The translations under genes were made by a program, and so were the position numbers. DNA of 64,000 nucleotides from Pseudanabaena sp. lw0831 (lineage in GTDB: Bacteria; Cyanobacteriota; Cyanobacteriia; Pseudanabaenales; Pseudanabaenaceae), in contig NZ_BBJB01000048.1 of NCBI RefSeq assembly GCF_016584665.1, positions 39,696-103,695 of the forward strand, written 5' to 3'. Under the pieces are notes generated by a model. It ran no database searches, was not told the DNA's origin, and saw only the letters and a program-made list of their open reading frames with translations. Below, piece by piece: positions 1 to 9,104 of the stretch (within the stretch, counting starts at the first letter, position 1; each line of letters begins with the position of its first letter).

Positions 1-1
1 C

Positions 2-772
2 CTCCAAGAAGCAATCAGATTATGGAACGAGGCTGAAATCTCAAAAAAACCATACATCATCTTAAGTGGGGGTAGACGAACATCTTACCCCTCGACAAAA
101 GGATATGCCTGTCTTACCGCACCAGAATCTCCGCCAACGCGCACCAAAGAAAATGTTAGAGATGCGATCGCCAGTCGAGCTGGAATACCCGATGGAGGAT
201 TGCGATATGACCCGCGCTATGAGGGCTACTTTACCAATCGAGCCGTTCCCAGCGACGGTATTCCTCTAGTTGACCTAACTGAAGCCGATCAAATGTGTGG
301 TGCTTTGACTAGTTTCCCAAATATCTCTTCAATTCGTTCTTTTGTAATTATTGAGCCATCTGGCATGACGGTAAGAAGTAGTGGCGATGAAATTAGCAAG
401 CTGATCAAATCCCTAGAAAAAAACAAGCTAATTGCTGAAGATCCCCGCAACAGTAGAAGGATCTTGCTGATCACTTCTCCCATCGAGGCAACTCGTGCTT
501 TTTTGTCTTTTAGAAACCAAGATCTTAATGCTTCGCTGACAACTGCTAGCTATCCCTCTGATAGCCACAGTAACCTTGGTGAGCAATGTCCTTGGCCAAT
601 TGGTAAGCAGTTCAGACTCAAGCCACAATATTTTCTTTTTAACGCTGAAGCTTTTGTAAAATCTGAACGAGTATGGACAGAGATTAAAGAATTAGTATTT
701 TACACCCTTAGATTTTGGTTGCGTCCCCCGTTAACAGATGACCGTCCTTACTATCCAAAGCAGCAAGTCTAA
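2..772 (+). CDS. DUF218/YdcF-like protein, 5' end cut by the window edge
   Basis: The frame is open from base 2 to a TAA at 770-772, giving at least 256 residues, so the true start lies before the window; the TTG at 200 is internal. Near the N-terminus a helix is followed by a strand ending ILSGG, and late in the protein a strand ILLITSP is followed by RAFLSF. This order recalls DUF218 (YdcF/SanA) proteins, which have a nucleotide-binding-like fold and are often linked to the envelope. The usual E-x-S-x-N-T segment is not clearly present, so the match is partial. It could be a divergent relative or an unrelated hypothetical protein. Confidence 0.5.
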   Translation, partial: LQEAIRLWNEAEISKKPYIILSGGRRTSYPSTKGYACLTAPESPPTRTKENVRDAIASRAGIPDGGLRYDPRYEGYFTNRAVPSDGIPLVDLTEADQMCGALTSFPNISSIRSFVIIEPSGMTVRSSGDEISKLIKSLEKNKLIAEDPRNSRRILLITSPIEATRAFLSFRNQDLNASLTTASYPSDSHSNLGEQCPWPIGKQFRLKPQYFLFNAEAFVKSERVWTEIKELVFYTLRFWLRPPLTDDRPYYPKQQV

Positions 773-781
773 ATAAAACCC

Positions 782-820
782 AAAAAAGAGCTGCGGCGCT
801 TTGCGCCGCAACTCTCTTTT
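782..820 (+). terminator. Palindromic terminator after the DUF218-like gene
   Basis: A GC-rich stem (arms 788-799 and 803-814, one mismatch, loop TTT) is followed by TTTT, ten bases after the stop codon. Its core GGCGCTTTGCGCC recurs at other gene ends in the window. Confidence 0.75.
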
Positions 821-829
821 GGGTTAAAT

Positions 830-858
830 AAAAAAGCCTCGCTTAGCGAGGCTTTTTT
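830..858. terminator. Bidirectional terminator between converging genes
   Basis: Perfect 13-bp arms (830-842 and 846-858) with an A-tract on one side and a T-tract on the other. It sits just 3' of the minus-strand RNA-binding gene and can act for both strands. Confidence 0.85.
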
Positions 859-863
859 ATTTG

Positions 864-1382
864 TTACTTAGCTGCGCCCTGAGCTTCTAGAAGCTGTTTT
901 AAGCGCTCAAGATCAGATGCCCAACGCGGGTCAGGTTGGTGAGCTTCAGAGGAGCCACTGGAACTAGATACACTTCCAGTAGTTTTCTTATTGTTATTGC
1001 TACGCTTTTTGCGTTTTGCTGCGGCTTTAACTGGCGCTGCAACGTTACTGGTTACAGGAGATTCACTCTCTGACTGGGGAGCGTCATCAGTAGAACCATC
1101 TTCCAAATCAGAACCATCTTCGGCTTTACCTTTTGTACGAGGCAAAGCTTTTTCTAGCTTTAATACAGCACCATTAAAATCATAACCATTGAATTTTTCA
1201 ATGACTACGTCAGCAACTTCATCAGAGCCGACGGTCACAAAACCAAAACCACGGCATTTGCCTGTTTTGCGATCAGTTATAACTTTCAATGATACTGAAT
1301 CACCTGATTCATTGAAAATTTTTTCTAGAGCTTGGCGATCTAATTCTGCTGGCAAATTGCCAACATAAAGGCGAATGGACAT
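864..1382 (-). CDS. RRM-type RNA-binding protein with low-complexity tail
   Basis: A single RNA recognition motif occupies residues 1-82. RNP2 is LYVGNL (5-10) and RNP1 is KCRGFGFV (42-49) with the two conserved aromatics. Cyanobacterial Rbp proteins bind single-stranded RNA and are often cold-induced. Residues 85-172 are rich in Ser, Asp, Lys and Asn with a basic KRKK patch, then a short helical C-terminus. The glycine-rich tail of classical short Rbps is absent, and at 172 residues it is longer than those (usually 80-110). The ATG at 1380-1382 starts directly on the RRM. Confidence 0.88.
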   Translation of the reverse strand: MSIRLYVGNLPAELDRQALEKIFNESGDSVSLKVITDRKTGKCRGFGFVTVGSDEVADVVIEKFNGYDFNGAVLKLEKALPRTKGKAEDGSDLEDGSTDDAPQSESESPVTSNVAAPVKAAAKRKKRSNNNKKTTGSVSSSSGSSEAHQPDPRWASDLERLKQLLEAQGAAK

Positions 1383-1705
1383 GATAATAGAAAACCTCTA
1401 CGCTATAAAATCTTCAGCAGGTGACTAGAGCAGCCGCTACAAAAAACTTGTTTAAAAAACTTGTTTGCTACTTGTTAGCTTAAATTGGAGCTATTGATTA
1501 CGTGCTACCTGCGATTAATCAACTTGATACGACACTCTTGTGACATGTAACAACATAACATACAAAACGCTTGTCTTAAAAATAAAATGTAATGAAAGTA
1601 TCAAAATCCGATCGATGTCAAAAAAACAAATGTATAGCGATCGATTAGCTTGGTCATCAACAAAACCAATTTTGGTTTTGTAATTTAGAACTTAGGGCAC
1701 AATTA

Positions 1706-1754
1706 GAAACAAGAGAGAGCTGCGGCGCTTAGCGCCGCAGCTCTCTCTTGTTTC
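1706..1754. repeat. Perfect 24-bp-arm palindrome in an otherwise empty 490-bp spacer
   Basis: Arms 1706-1729 and 1731-1754 are exact reverse complements around one T. The core is CTGCGGCGCT/AGCGCCGCAG. It follows no gene end: the neighbouring genes are the RNA-binding gene, reading away, and a small gene starting at 1875. The rest of 1383-1874 is AT-rich and shows no gene; it probably holds the promoter and leader of the RNA-binding gene. Confidence 0.8.
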
Positions 1755-1874
1755 TTTTGAAGATTAGACAGCTATGATTTAAATATTAAGTTTTGATGTT
1801 TTTTATGGTTAATTACTTGACGAATAAAGTTTAACTGTGTAGTATCCATCTCCATAAATTTACATGGGATTTAC

Positions 1875-2033
1875 ATGGAATTTTTTGGGATTTTTATTCT
1901 TGGTTACTGTTTATGGATTGGTCAGGCACTTAATGATGCCCAAAAGAAGCAAGAACAGGATGTGGAAAAGCGGATCAAAGAAAAGCTGAAAAACGATCAA
2001 TACATAAATGTGCGAATTATTGAGAAACTCTAG
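1875..2033 (+). CDS. Small single-span membrane protein, 52 aa
   Basis: ATG at 1875 and TAG at 2031. Residues 2-16 are hydrophobic and aromatic (FFGIFILGYCLW), followed by a highly charged helix rich in Lys, Gln and Glu (residues 22-40). This is a hydrophobic anchor plus a charged cytoplasmic helix. A purine-rich GGGA lies about 9 bases upstream of the start. The family is not recognised. The clear amphiphilic design argues for a real small protein. Confidence 0.5.
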   Translation: MEFFGIFILGYCLWIGQALNDAQKKQEQDVEKRIKEKLKNDQYINVRIIEKL

Positions 2034-2090
2034 GCTTATAGATTTTGCCCCACCCGTAGGATGCGTTAGGCTATAGCTATAACACATCCT

Positions 2091-2133
2091 AATAATTAGT
2101 GGTGAGCCGCAAAGCGGCTCACCACTAATTATT
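2091..2133. repeat. Perfect 20-bp-arm palindrome
   Basis: Arms 2091-2110 and 2114-2133 with loop AAA, about 60 bases after the small membrane gene. The 2050-2090 stretch before it looks like half of the GCGTTA...TAACGC repeat seen in full at 55232-55295. Confidence 0.7.
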
Positions 2134-2207
2134 TACTAAAGACGTTAGGTAAGATTATTTATAGTCTAGTCTGTTAGAGATGCAATCACTTTCGTGGGGT
2201 AAAAATC

Positions 2208-2828
2208 GTGAAGCAAAATCTGCAAGCCATTAGTGGAGAGCTAAAAACTCAAGTTAAAATCTTGGCGGGTTTGGTAGCAACTTTTTGGATTATCGTCATC
2301 TTAAATGAAGTACTTCTTGAGAATATCTTAGTAATTTCCACTGGTTGCGGCTTGCGTCGGGGGCTTAACGCTCTAGGCATTGTGCCACATAGCTTTATTG
2401 GTTTGCGAGGCATTTTGTTTGCTCCATTTCTGCATGGAGGCTTCTATCACGTTTTGGCAAATACCGTCCCGTTTGTTGTTTTGGGATGGTTTGTGATGTT
2501 GCGAAACATGAAAGATTTTTATTTTGTGTCGGTAATGTCCGCACTGGTGGGTGGTTTAGGAACTTGGTTAGTTGGGAGACCTTGTTCTGTCCATGTTGGC
2601 GCGAGTGGCGTGATTTTTGGCTATTTTGGCTATTTACTATTTCGTGGATATTTTGAAAAAAGCTTCGTGGCGATCGCTATTTCAATTGCGATCGCGATTG
2701 GTTATGGAGGAATGATTTGGGGTGTATTACCTACCAGATCTTATATTTCATGGGAGGGGCATTTATTTGGTTTTATTGGGGGCGTTATTGCGGCAAAACT
2801 ATTGTCGCCAAGCAAAACTGCCCAATAA
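2208..2828 (+). CDS. Rhomboid-family intramembrane serine protease
   Basis: 206 residues with about six membrane segments. The catalytic dyad is visible: Ser133 in GASG (131-134) and His185 in EGHLFG. The supporting His76, His81 and Asn85 lie in the HGGFYHVLAN segment of TM2. Rhomboids cut transmembrane helices of other proteins inside the bilayer; the substrate here is unknown. The chosen start is GTG at 2208 with GGGG about 8 bases upstream. The gene is monocistronic and followed at once by a terminator. Confidence 0.9.
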   Translation: MKQNLQAISGELKTQVKILAGLVATFWIIVILNEVLLENILVISTGCGLRRGLNALGIVPHSFIGLRGILFAPFLHGGFYHVLANTVPFVVLGWFVMLRNMKDFYFVSVMSALVGGLGTWLVGRPCSVHVGASGVIFGYFGYLLFRGYFEKSFVAIAISIAIAIGYGGMIWGVLPTRSYISWEGHLFGFIGGVIAAKLLSPSKTAQ

Positions 2829-2861
2829 AAAAGAGTCGGCGTTTTACGCCGACTCTTTTTT
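2827..2861. terminator. Bidirectional terminator
   Basis: 16-bp perfect arms (2827-2842 and 2846-2861), with A-run and T-run ends, between the converging rhomboid and receiver genes. Confidence 0.85.
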
Positions 2862-2868
2862 ATTCAAA

Positions 2869-3246
2869 CTAAGCAACGCTTCTGATTGCTTCTAGCAAAC
2901 TACGAGTACATGCTCCTTTGTCACAAAAAGCGTCAATGTTTGCGCCATTGGATAAAGCTCGATCTTTTCCACCATCGGCGGCTGAGTAAGCAACAATCTT
3001 AATATGAGGGTATTCAGTTTTGATGGCGTTGGATGCTGTCCATCCATCCATCACTGGCATATGCAAATCCATGACTACAACATCTGGTTCTCGTTTATGC
3101 ACTTTGGCGATCGCTTCTTTGCCATTAGTTGCAACTTCTACATCGCCAATGCAGGATTGCATTGAAAGTGCGAGCTGTAAAGTGCATCGGGTTAGTTCGT
3201 GGTCATCCACCACCAAAACGCGCAAGGTTTTTGTAGAAGCTGTCAT
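2869..3246 (-). CDS. Stand-alone response-regulator receiver protein
   Basis: 125 residues, a complete CheY-like fold and nothing else. The acidic pair is Asp14-Asp15, the phospho-acceptor Asp60 (VVVMDLHMP), the switch Ser88 and Lys110 (CDKG). With no output domain it must work through protein contacts. No kinase lies beside it, so its partner is elsewhere. Receivers with this DDHELTR start are commonly the N-terminus of NarL-type regulators; here the protein stops after the receiver. Confidence 0.85.
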   Translation of the reverse strand: MTASTKTLRVLVVDDHELTRCTLQLALSMQSCIGDVEVATNGKEAIAKVHKREPDVVVMDLHMPVMDGWTASNAIKTEYPHIKIVAYSAADGGKDRALSNGANIDAFCDKGACTRSLLEAIRSVA

Positions 3247-3424
3247 GGTAGGTTCGGTAAGAAGGGCTTGACAATAACTCTGTTATGTAATTTAAGATAC
3301 TTCTTTTTTTTATTTAAATCTTCTATCGCAGGGACTAAACATCAAAGCCCAAAAGCATAGGAGGTGAGAATCTTAGCCAATTCTTTTGTTTTTTTAGCAA
3401 TTGGAATCCTATTTATGTGTTAGC

Positions 3425-3464
3425 GGGTAAAAAAAAGTATGCCATCGGCATACTTTTTTTACCC
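3425..3464 (-). terminator. Terminator of sqdB
   Basis: Arms 3425-3443 and 3447-3464 (one extra A in the left arm), with T-runs inside the stem and about 20 bases beyond the sqdB stop. Confidence 0.75.
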
Positions 3465-3485
3465 ACTATACCCACTAACAGATGC

Positions 3486-4649
<1,164 letters not shown>

Positions 4650-4760
4650 TTACAAAAAATTTGAGTTACAGTTTCCAAATTAACCCTATCAGGATTTATC
4701 TCGTTTGTGATGTACAAGACTGAAATTTTTTAAGTTGTAAGTACTTTTCCAAAATAAATT

Positions 4761-4813
4761 ACCCAAATTTGTAAGGTTGCGTCACTGCGGGGCGCAACCT
4801 TACAAATTTGGGT
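4761..4813. repeat. Perfect 21-bp-arm palindrome of the GTAAGGTTGC family
   Basis: Arms 4761-4781 and 4793-4813. It lies between two divergent genes, so it is not a normal terminator. The inner sequence GTAAGGTTGC recurs at 7045-7099, and a relative at 37892-37944. The wider spacer 4638-5183 holds this palindrome, a miniature element, a second hairpin and the promoters of the flanking genes. Confidence 0.75.
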
Positions 4814-4867
4814 TTGTAATTAATTATGCTCATCTACCTTATGTGTCGAGAAATACATGGAATGTTT

Positions 4868-5016
4868 GGTTTGTATCAGCAATTTTCATTATGGAACCGA
4901 TTTTGGTATTTCCAGCGCCAAAGGTGCTGGAAATACCAAAATCGGTTTTTTGAAAGCTCGCCGTAGGCAGACTTTCAAAAAACCGATTTTTATAATGAGA
5001 ATTGCTGGGTTTATAT
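4868..5016. mobile_element. 131-bp MITE with 9-bp target duplication (copy 1)
   Basis: The element spans 4877-5007 and has terminal inverted repeats CAGCAATTYTCATTAT. It contains two inner hairpins, one with a stem of about 20 bp. The flanks GGTTTGTAT (4868-4876) and GGTTTATAT (5008-5016) are a 9-bp duplication with one change. A second copy with the same ends and its own exact 9-bp duplication is at 23038-23177. There is no room for a transposase, so it must be moved in trans. Confidence 0.8.
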
Positions 5017-5050
5017 AGATTACTCTCGACTTTTCGAGAGTAATCTATAT
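5013..5050. repeat. Perfect 17-bp-arm hairpin
   Basis: Arms 5013-5029 and 5034-5050 with loop CTTT, directly abutting the MITE and upstream of the 5184 gene. Confidence 0.6.
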
Positions 5051-5183
5051 AATGTATGTTTGGTACAATCACGCAATTTAGCCGATCGCAGCTTTAAGTC
5101 GGCAAGTGTAATGTATTGAAATTAAGATAGCCAAGAGTAGTTATAAAGCTATTCACTAGTTAGCCTAGGACGATTAGTCAAGT

Positions 5184-6248
5184 ATGCTTTCGATTGCCGA
5201 ACTTGCCCATAAACGAGATCCAAAGGCGATCGCCGAAATTATTCGTCAGGAGTTACAGCCCCTTGACATCGAGCAGCTTTATGTTGCCGTAGATATTGTC
5301 GATAGTAGTTTAGAGCTACAAATTCGGACAGATTCTGCCATTGACAAAGAAAAACTGCTGACATTAGTACATAGCAAACTTCAAAATTTGCATATAGAAT
5401 CATTAGCTAAATTTAGGATTCACTGTTGGCGCAATGATGAAGAAACGCACAAACAGCGCCTGCTATGGACGGAGCAATTTATGCTAGATCTTCCAAAATC
5501 ATCACTGACTCCATTTCCAGACATAGATCCAGATGTGAATAGTAAGCGACCAGAAACGCGATCGCCAGAGCCGCAACTTTCTAAGCATTCTGTCTTACAG
5601 AATGCGATCAAGAAAATTGCCCCAACAAATTCTCAAGCTCAAAAACATCTTCTAGCTGCTGATTTAGATCAGCAAGCTCTTGCGAATGGCTTAACAATTA
5701 AATCAACTGATCTTGCCAAAGCTAATAGATCGCAGCTTCAGTCATCTGATAGTAATTATTGGCAGTTGTTGTTTGTAGGATTATCGATTGTCGCACTAGG
5801 ATTGGGAATTGGTGCATCAGTCAGAGCAATTACATCAAAAACCGCTATTGAGTCAAGTTCTTCCTCATCATTAGCAACCCCATCAGTTGAGAATCAAGAA
5901 ACAAAAAATACAACAACTACAACAAAAAGCACTCCTAGTCAGACTATCCAACCATCTGCCGCAACTACTCAAACTACACCTAAAGCTAATCCTTCTTCAG
6001 TTGCCCCGATCGCGAATCCAAATGAACAGGAACAAGTTATAACCTTGGAAAAGTTTAATCGCATTCAAAAAGGAATGACTATTGAGCAGGTGGAAAAAGT
6101 TTTTGGTACATCTGGCAAAGTTATTGCTGAGAATAATTCAAGCAACAGCATCGGACAGGTTTATTCTTGGAAAAATCCTCAGGGTAGTAATGCGATCATT
6201 GAGTTTAAAGATGGTCAAGTTGTGGCTAAAGCTCAAGCAGGTTTATAA
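5184..6248 (+). CDS. Single-span membrane protein with C-terminal DUF3862/SmpA-like domain
   Basis: 354 residues in four parts: an N-terminal alpha/beta module (1-90), a polar linker, one membrane helix (about 191-212), a Ser/Thr/Gln-rich stretch (215-275) and a compact C-terminal domain (about 285-354). That domain has the pattern RIQKGMT...VEKVFG...YSW...IIEFKDGQVVAKAQAGL, typical of DUF3862 and related SmpA/OmlA or BLIP-like folds. The C-terminal part probably lies outside the membrane and binds protein. The function is unknown. A terminator follows at once. Confidence 0.65.
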   Translation: MLSIAELAHKRDPKAIAEIIRQELQPLDIEQLYVAVDIVDSSLELQIRTDSAIDKEKLLTLVHSKLQNLHIESLAKFRIHCWRNDEETHKQRLLWTEQFMLDLPKSSLTPFPDIDPDVNSKRPETRSPEPQLSKHSVLQNAIKKIAPTNSQAQKHLLAADLDQQALANGLTIKSTDLAKANRSQLQSSDSNYWQLLFVGLSIVALGLGIGASVRAITSKTAIESSSSSSLATPSVENQETKNTTTTTKSTPSQTIQPSAATTQTTPKANPSSVAPIANPNEQEQVITLEKFNRIQKGMTIEQVEKVFGTSGKVIAENNSSNSIGQVYSWKNPQGSNAIIEFKDGQVVAKAQAGL

Positions 6249-6285
6249 AAAAGAGAGAGGGCGCAAAGCGCCCTCTCTCTTTTTT
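6247..6285 (+). terminator. Strong hairpin terminator
   Basis: 18-bp perfect arms (6247-6264 and 6268-6285), loop AAA, then a T-run. The stem overlaps the TAA of the preceding gene. Confidence 0.88.
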
Positions 6286-6383
6286 GTTGCTATTGCTATA
6301 AAATTACATATTGGGTAGCTAACTAATTTCTTGATTCAGACAGCTAGAAAAACCCAGTAAAAGCCTCGTGGGAGAAAAATTTT

Positions 6384-7025
6384 TTGGGTATCGATTTACG
6401 CAGCTATGTCTACTTAGACAATCTTCAAAAACAACATGCTGCTTACTTAGGAACGATCGCACAAGGATTTTTACCCTTACCAGGTGACACCTCCCTCTGG
6501 ATCGAAATTTCCCCAGGTGTTGAAATTAACCGCATTACTGACGTTGCTCTAAAATCAACTTCAGTACGTCCAGGTGTGCAAATTGTTGAGCGTTTGTATG
6601 GACTACTAGAAATTCATTCGGCAAGTCAAGGGGAAACCCAAGCCGCAGGTCGGGCTATTTTAGAGATGCTGGGCGTGACCGAAGAAGATCGGATTAAGCC
6701 AAGATTGTTATCTAGTCAAATTATTCGCAATATTGACGCACATCAAACCCAGTTAATTAATCGCTTTCGGCGAGGGCAGATGTTGCTGTCTGGGCAAACC
6801 CTGTACATCATGGAAGTGGAACCCGCTGCCTATGCGGCTCTTGCGGCTAATGAAGCTGAAAAAGCTGCCTCGATTAATATTCTGGAAATTGTCGCCGTAG
6901 GTAGCTTTGGGCGTTTATATCTCGGTGGCGAAGAGCGAGATATTATGGCAGCTTCGGAGGCGGTGTTGAATACGATTAACAATGTTAAAGGTCGTGATGT
7001 GTACGGTATCCATCTCAAAGAGTAA
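6384..7025 (+). CDS. Possible two-domain BMC-like cyanobacterial protein
   Basis: 213 residues, soluble. Two similar halves can be made out: about 25-100 (a WIEISPG strand, then Ala-rich [20 protein letters not shown]) and about 130-205 ([23 protein letters not shown], then [19 protein letters not shown]). The second half follows the bacterial-microcompartment shell pattern of a strand, an Ala/Lys-rich helix and a G-R-rich strand with a helix. A shell or BMC-like scaffold role is inference. No carboxysome genes are nearby. The start is TTG at 6384 with GGGAG about 10 bases upstream; no ATG fits better. Confidence 0.6.
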   Translation: MGIDLRSYVYLDNLQKQHAAYLGTIAQGFLPLPGDTSLWIEISPGVEINRITDVALKSTSVRPGVQIVERLYGLLEIHSASQGETQAAGRAILEMLGVTEEDRIKPRLLSSQIIRNIDAHQTQLINRFRRGQMLLSGQTLYIMEVEPAAYAALAANEAEKAASINILEIVAVGSFGRLYLGGEERDIMAASEAVLNTINNVKGRDVYGIHLKE

Positions 7026-7044
7026 TCAAAATTTGCGAAGAATA

Positions 7045-7099
7045 AACCCAAACCCGTAAGGTTGCTCCCCTGCGGGGAGCAACCTTACGGGTTTGGGTT
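7045..7099. terminator. 26-bp-arm palindrome between converging genes
   Basis: Perfect arms 7045-7070 and 7074-7099 with inner GTAAGGTTGC. The right arm overlaps the stop codon of the minus-strand zinc-ribbon gene. It is well placed as a shared terminator, though it lacks a T-tract. Confidence 0.7.
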
Positions 7100-7388
7100 A
7101 GAGATCATCTTCCCAGCCACAGCAATTACAGCGCCATTGTTCAGGTGGAATCCGCATTCGGGAAAAGGCTGTGCGGCATTCTGGACATTTACCTGTAAAG
7201 ATGGGATGCCAGCCACATTCTGTTTCCATGGCGGGATCATAACTATGGGGATCGTCAGGTTCCCACAATTCCGCTGAGACAAAATCTGAGCAATGTCCCC
7301 ACTCTGGCCCGTAAGGATGTACTGCACAGACCAAAAGTTGGCTGTGAGAGTAAAAATTACAGCGATCGCACAGAGATATTTTTGCCAT
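7098..7388 (-). CDS. Small double zinc-ribbon protein
   Basis: 96 residues with about nine Cys and five His. The N-terminal half has CDRC and later C/H pairs, and the C-terminal half has CPEC...CNCC. This suggests two zinc sites, the last a rubredoxin-like ribbon. The protein is acidic and has no other domain. The family is not recognised. The stop codon sits inside the palindrome described above. Confidence 0.7.
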   Translation of the reverse strand: MAKISLCDRCNFYSHSQLLVCAVHPYGPEWGHCSDFVSAELWEPDDPHSYDPAMETECGWHPIFTGKCPECRTAFSRMRIPPEQWRCNCCGWEDDL

Positions 7389-7521
7389 AGATGTATTTTA
7401 TCGCTTTCGCCAGTCTTGTTAGCATATACAGCAATTTGCTTTCAAATCCGCCACAATAAAACCCATTGCGGGGCTACGCCCTGCGACCCTTTTTGTGGTG
7501 GGTTTGATCGATAACTGCTGT

Positions 7522-7576
7522 AAAACCCAAAAAGCTTGAGGCGGCGCTTCGCGCAGTCTCAAGCTTTTTGGGTTTT
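7522..7576 (-). terminator. Palindrome after the DUF3084 gene
   Basis: 19-bp perfect outer arms (7522-7540 and 7558-7576) with a GCGGCGCTTCGCGC inner core, 9 bases 3' of the DUF3084 stop. A weaker inverted repeat lies at about 7455-7505. Confidence 0.7.
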
Positions 7577-7584
7577 GATTTGGG

Positions 7585-8949
7585 TTAACTAAATCGAGCA
7601 ATTTCAATACCATTTTGACGAATTACTAGCTCTAAAATCAGTGAGCTAGCAGGGAAAATAGCTTCCTTAGCTACAGCCCTAATTTCGTAGGGAGACTTAA
7701 GTTCGCTCACTACTTTAAAAAGCTCGGTCAATGCGTCAGGAGGAAAATTGCCGACTTTGCCTGTAAGTGGATTAGCTAGGACTCCCTCACGACGAGCGCG
7801 AAAACTAACTAACAAAAATAGTTGCTCAATTCTCGACGCAAGAGCCTGTGGCGATAGGTCAGTGGTAAATTGTAAGGAGGCAATTTCAGCACCTGCGGCA
7901 AATATTTGGCGGTTTAGGGTCACATCAGCAGCGATCGCAACTCTGGTCTCGCGTTTTAGAAAATTACCAGCAGAAAGAATCCGAATCACATAGCTTTTTC
8001 CGTCTTTGATCCGATTGAGCAGTCCTTCGATCTGCGCCTCTGTAATTTTAATGACTGGTTCTTGGGGAGCTTGATCGGGGAGGAAATCTAATAGTTCTCG
8101 GGCATTCCGCTCGGCTTGGAGTAGTAGTTGGGTACTGGCTTGACGTAACTCAGCTTGGCTAAGATTTGGACGCACAACCCCTATCGATAAAATTTGATCG
8201 GCAAAAATAGCGACGTTACCCTTACGTAAGGCTTCAAGACTAATCAGCAATTGCTCACGGGCGGATTCTAGAGAGGCAACTTCTGAGCCAAGAGCTACCC
8301 GTTGTTTTTCGATTTCCACTAAGCGCTGTTCTGATTCATCGACTCTTTGTTTGAGCGTTTCGCGATCCCGAGAAATACTGGCTAGCTCTGTGGAAATTCG
8401 CTCTTTTTCATCCCGAAGCTGCTTACTTTCGGCTTGGAGATTTTCTTGCTCGGCACTCAAACTCTTGATGCGATCGCGCAGGTCGGCTTCCTGCTGCGAG
8501 GCTTTTTGCAATTGCTCGTCAGCTTTTTCAAATTTGCTTTCCACTGACTGTAACAAAGCCTGCGTCTCTGACTGTTTCCGCAGAGCTTGGACTAACGACT
8601 TGTTAATTTCCCCTAACCGTTGTTGCGCTTTTTCCTGTTCAGTTTTCGCGGCATTTAGCTCAGTTTCGATTTTTTGCTTTTGTTCTTGGCTACTAGATAG
8701 CTCCGAGCGAATACTCTCAAGGCGAAACAATCCATCCCTGAGCTGTCCGTTTAGTAGCAATAAAATTCCTAAGGTTGAGGCAGAGATCATTCCGCCTGTG
8801 GCGATCGTGACGACTGTGGCGGTGTCACGCGGTCTCAATTTGAATATACTAAGCCGCGCTTTTCCAACCTTAGTGCCAATGCGATCGCCTAAAGTTGCGA
8901 TCATGCCTCCTAAGATCAAAATCGCTAAAATCAGCGTATATCCAGCCAT
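7585..8949 (-). CDS. DUF3084 coiled-coil membrane protein
   Basis: 454 residues. There are two N-terminal membrane helices (about 3-20 and 47-68) separated by a basic loop, then a long coiled coil rich in Gln, Glu, Lys and Leu (about 75-235), and a C-terminal alpha/beta domain (about 240-454). This is the layout of the cyanobacterial DUF3084 family, whose function is unknown. The coiled coil implies oligomers or filament-like assembly at the membrane. The start ATG is followed by the usual short MAGYTL segment. Confidence 0.85.
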   Translation of the reverse strand: MAGYTLILAILILGGMIATLGDRIGTKVGKARLSIFKLRPRDTATVVTIATGGMISASTLGILLLLNGQLRDGLFRLESIRSELSSSQEQKQKIETELNAAKTEQEKAQQRLGEINKSLVQALRKQSETQALLQSVESKFEKADEQLQKASQQEADLRDRIKSLSAEQENLQAESKQLRDEKERISTELASISRDRETLKQRVDESEQRLVEIEKQRVALGSEVASLESAREQLLISLEALRKGNVAIFADQILSIGVVRPNLSQAELRQASTQLLLQAERNARELLDFLPDQAPQEPVIKITEAQIEGLLNRIKDGKSYVIRILSAGNFLKRETRVAIAADVTLNRQIFAAGAEIASLQFTTDLSPQALASRIEQLFLLVSFRARREGVLANPLTGKVGNFPPDALTELFKVVSELKSPYEIRAVAKEAIFPASSLILELVIRQNGIEIARFS

Positions 8950-8991
8950 GTAACTCCTAAGTCCTCACACTGTTGATTTTAGCAGATCCAC

Positions 8992-9045
8992 GCCCACGAA
9001 AGCAGTAGAGGCAATTCATGAATTGCCTCTACTGCTTTCGTGGGC
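8992..9045. repeat. 54-bp perfect palindrome without a loop
   Basis: Every base from 8992 to 9018 pairs with 9019 to 9045, centre CA|TG. It sits between divergent genes (DUF3084 and MoxR), where no terminator is needed. Confidence 0.85.
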
Positions 9046-9104
9046 AAGCGAGCCGCAATAGGCTAGTATGACAAGTATTGCAAAATTCGATCTTCACAAG
9101 CTTG

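Noticed and set aside
4839..5072. A 77-codon minus-strand reading frame
   Set aside because: It runs through the MITE and its hairpins; the codons mirror inverted repeats and no family or start site supports it.
8351..8953. A 200-codon plus-strand frame opposite the DUF3084 coiled coil
   Set aside because: It is the Ser/Cys-rich antisense shadow of a Glu/Gln/Lys-rich coiled coil and has no start signal or family pattern.
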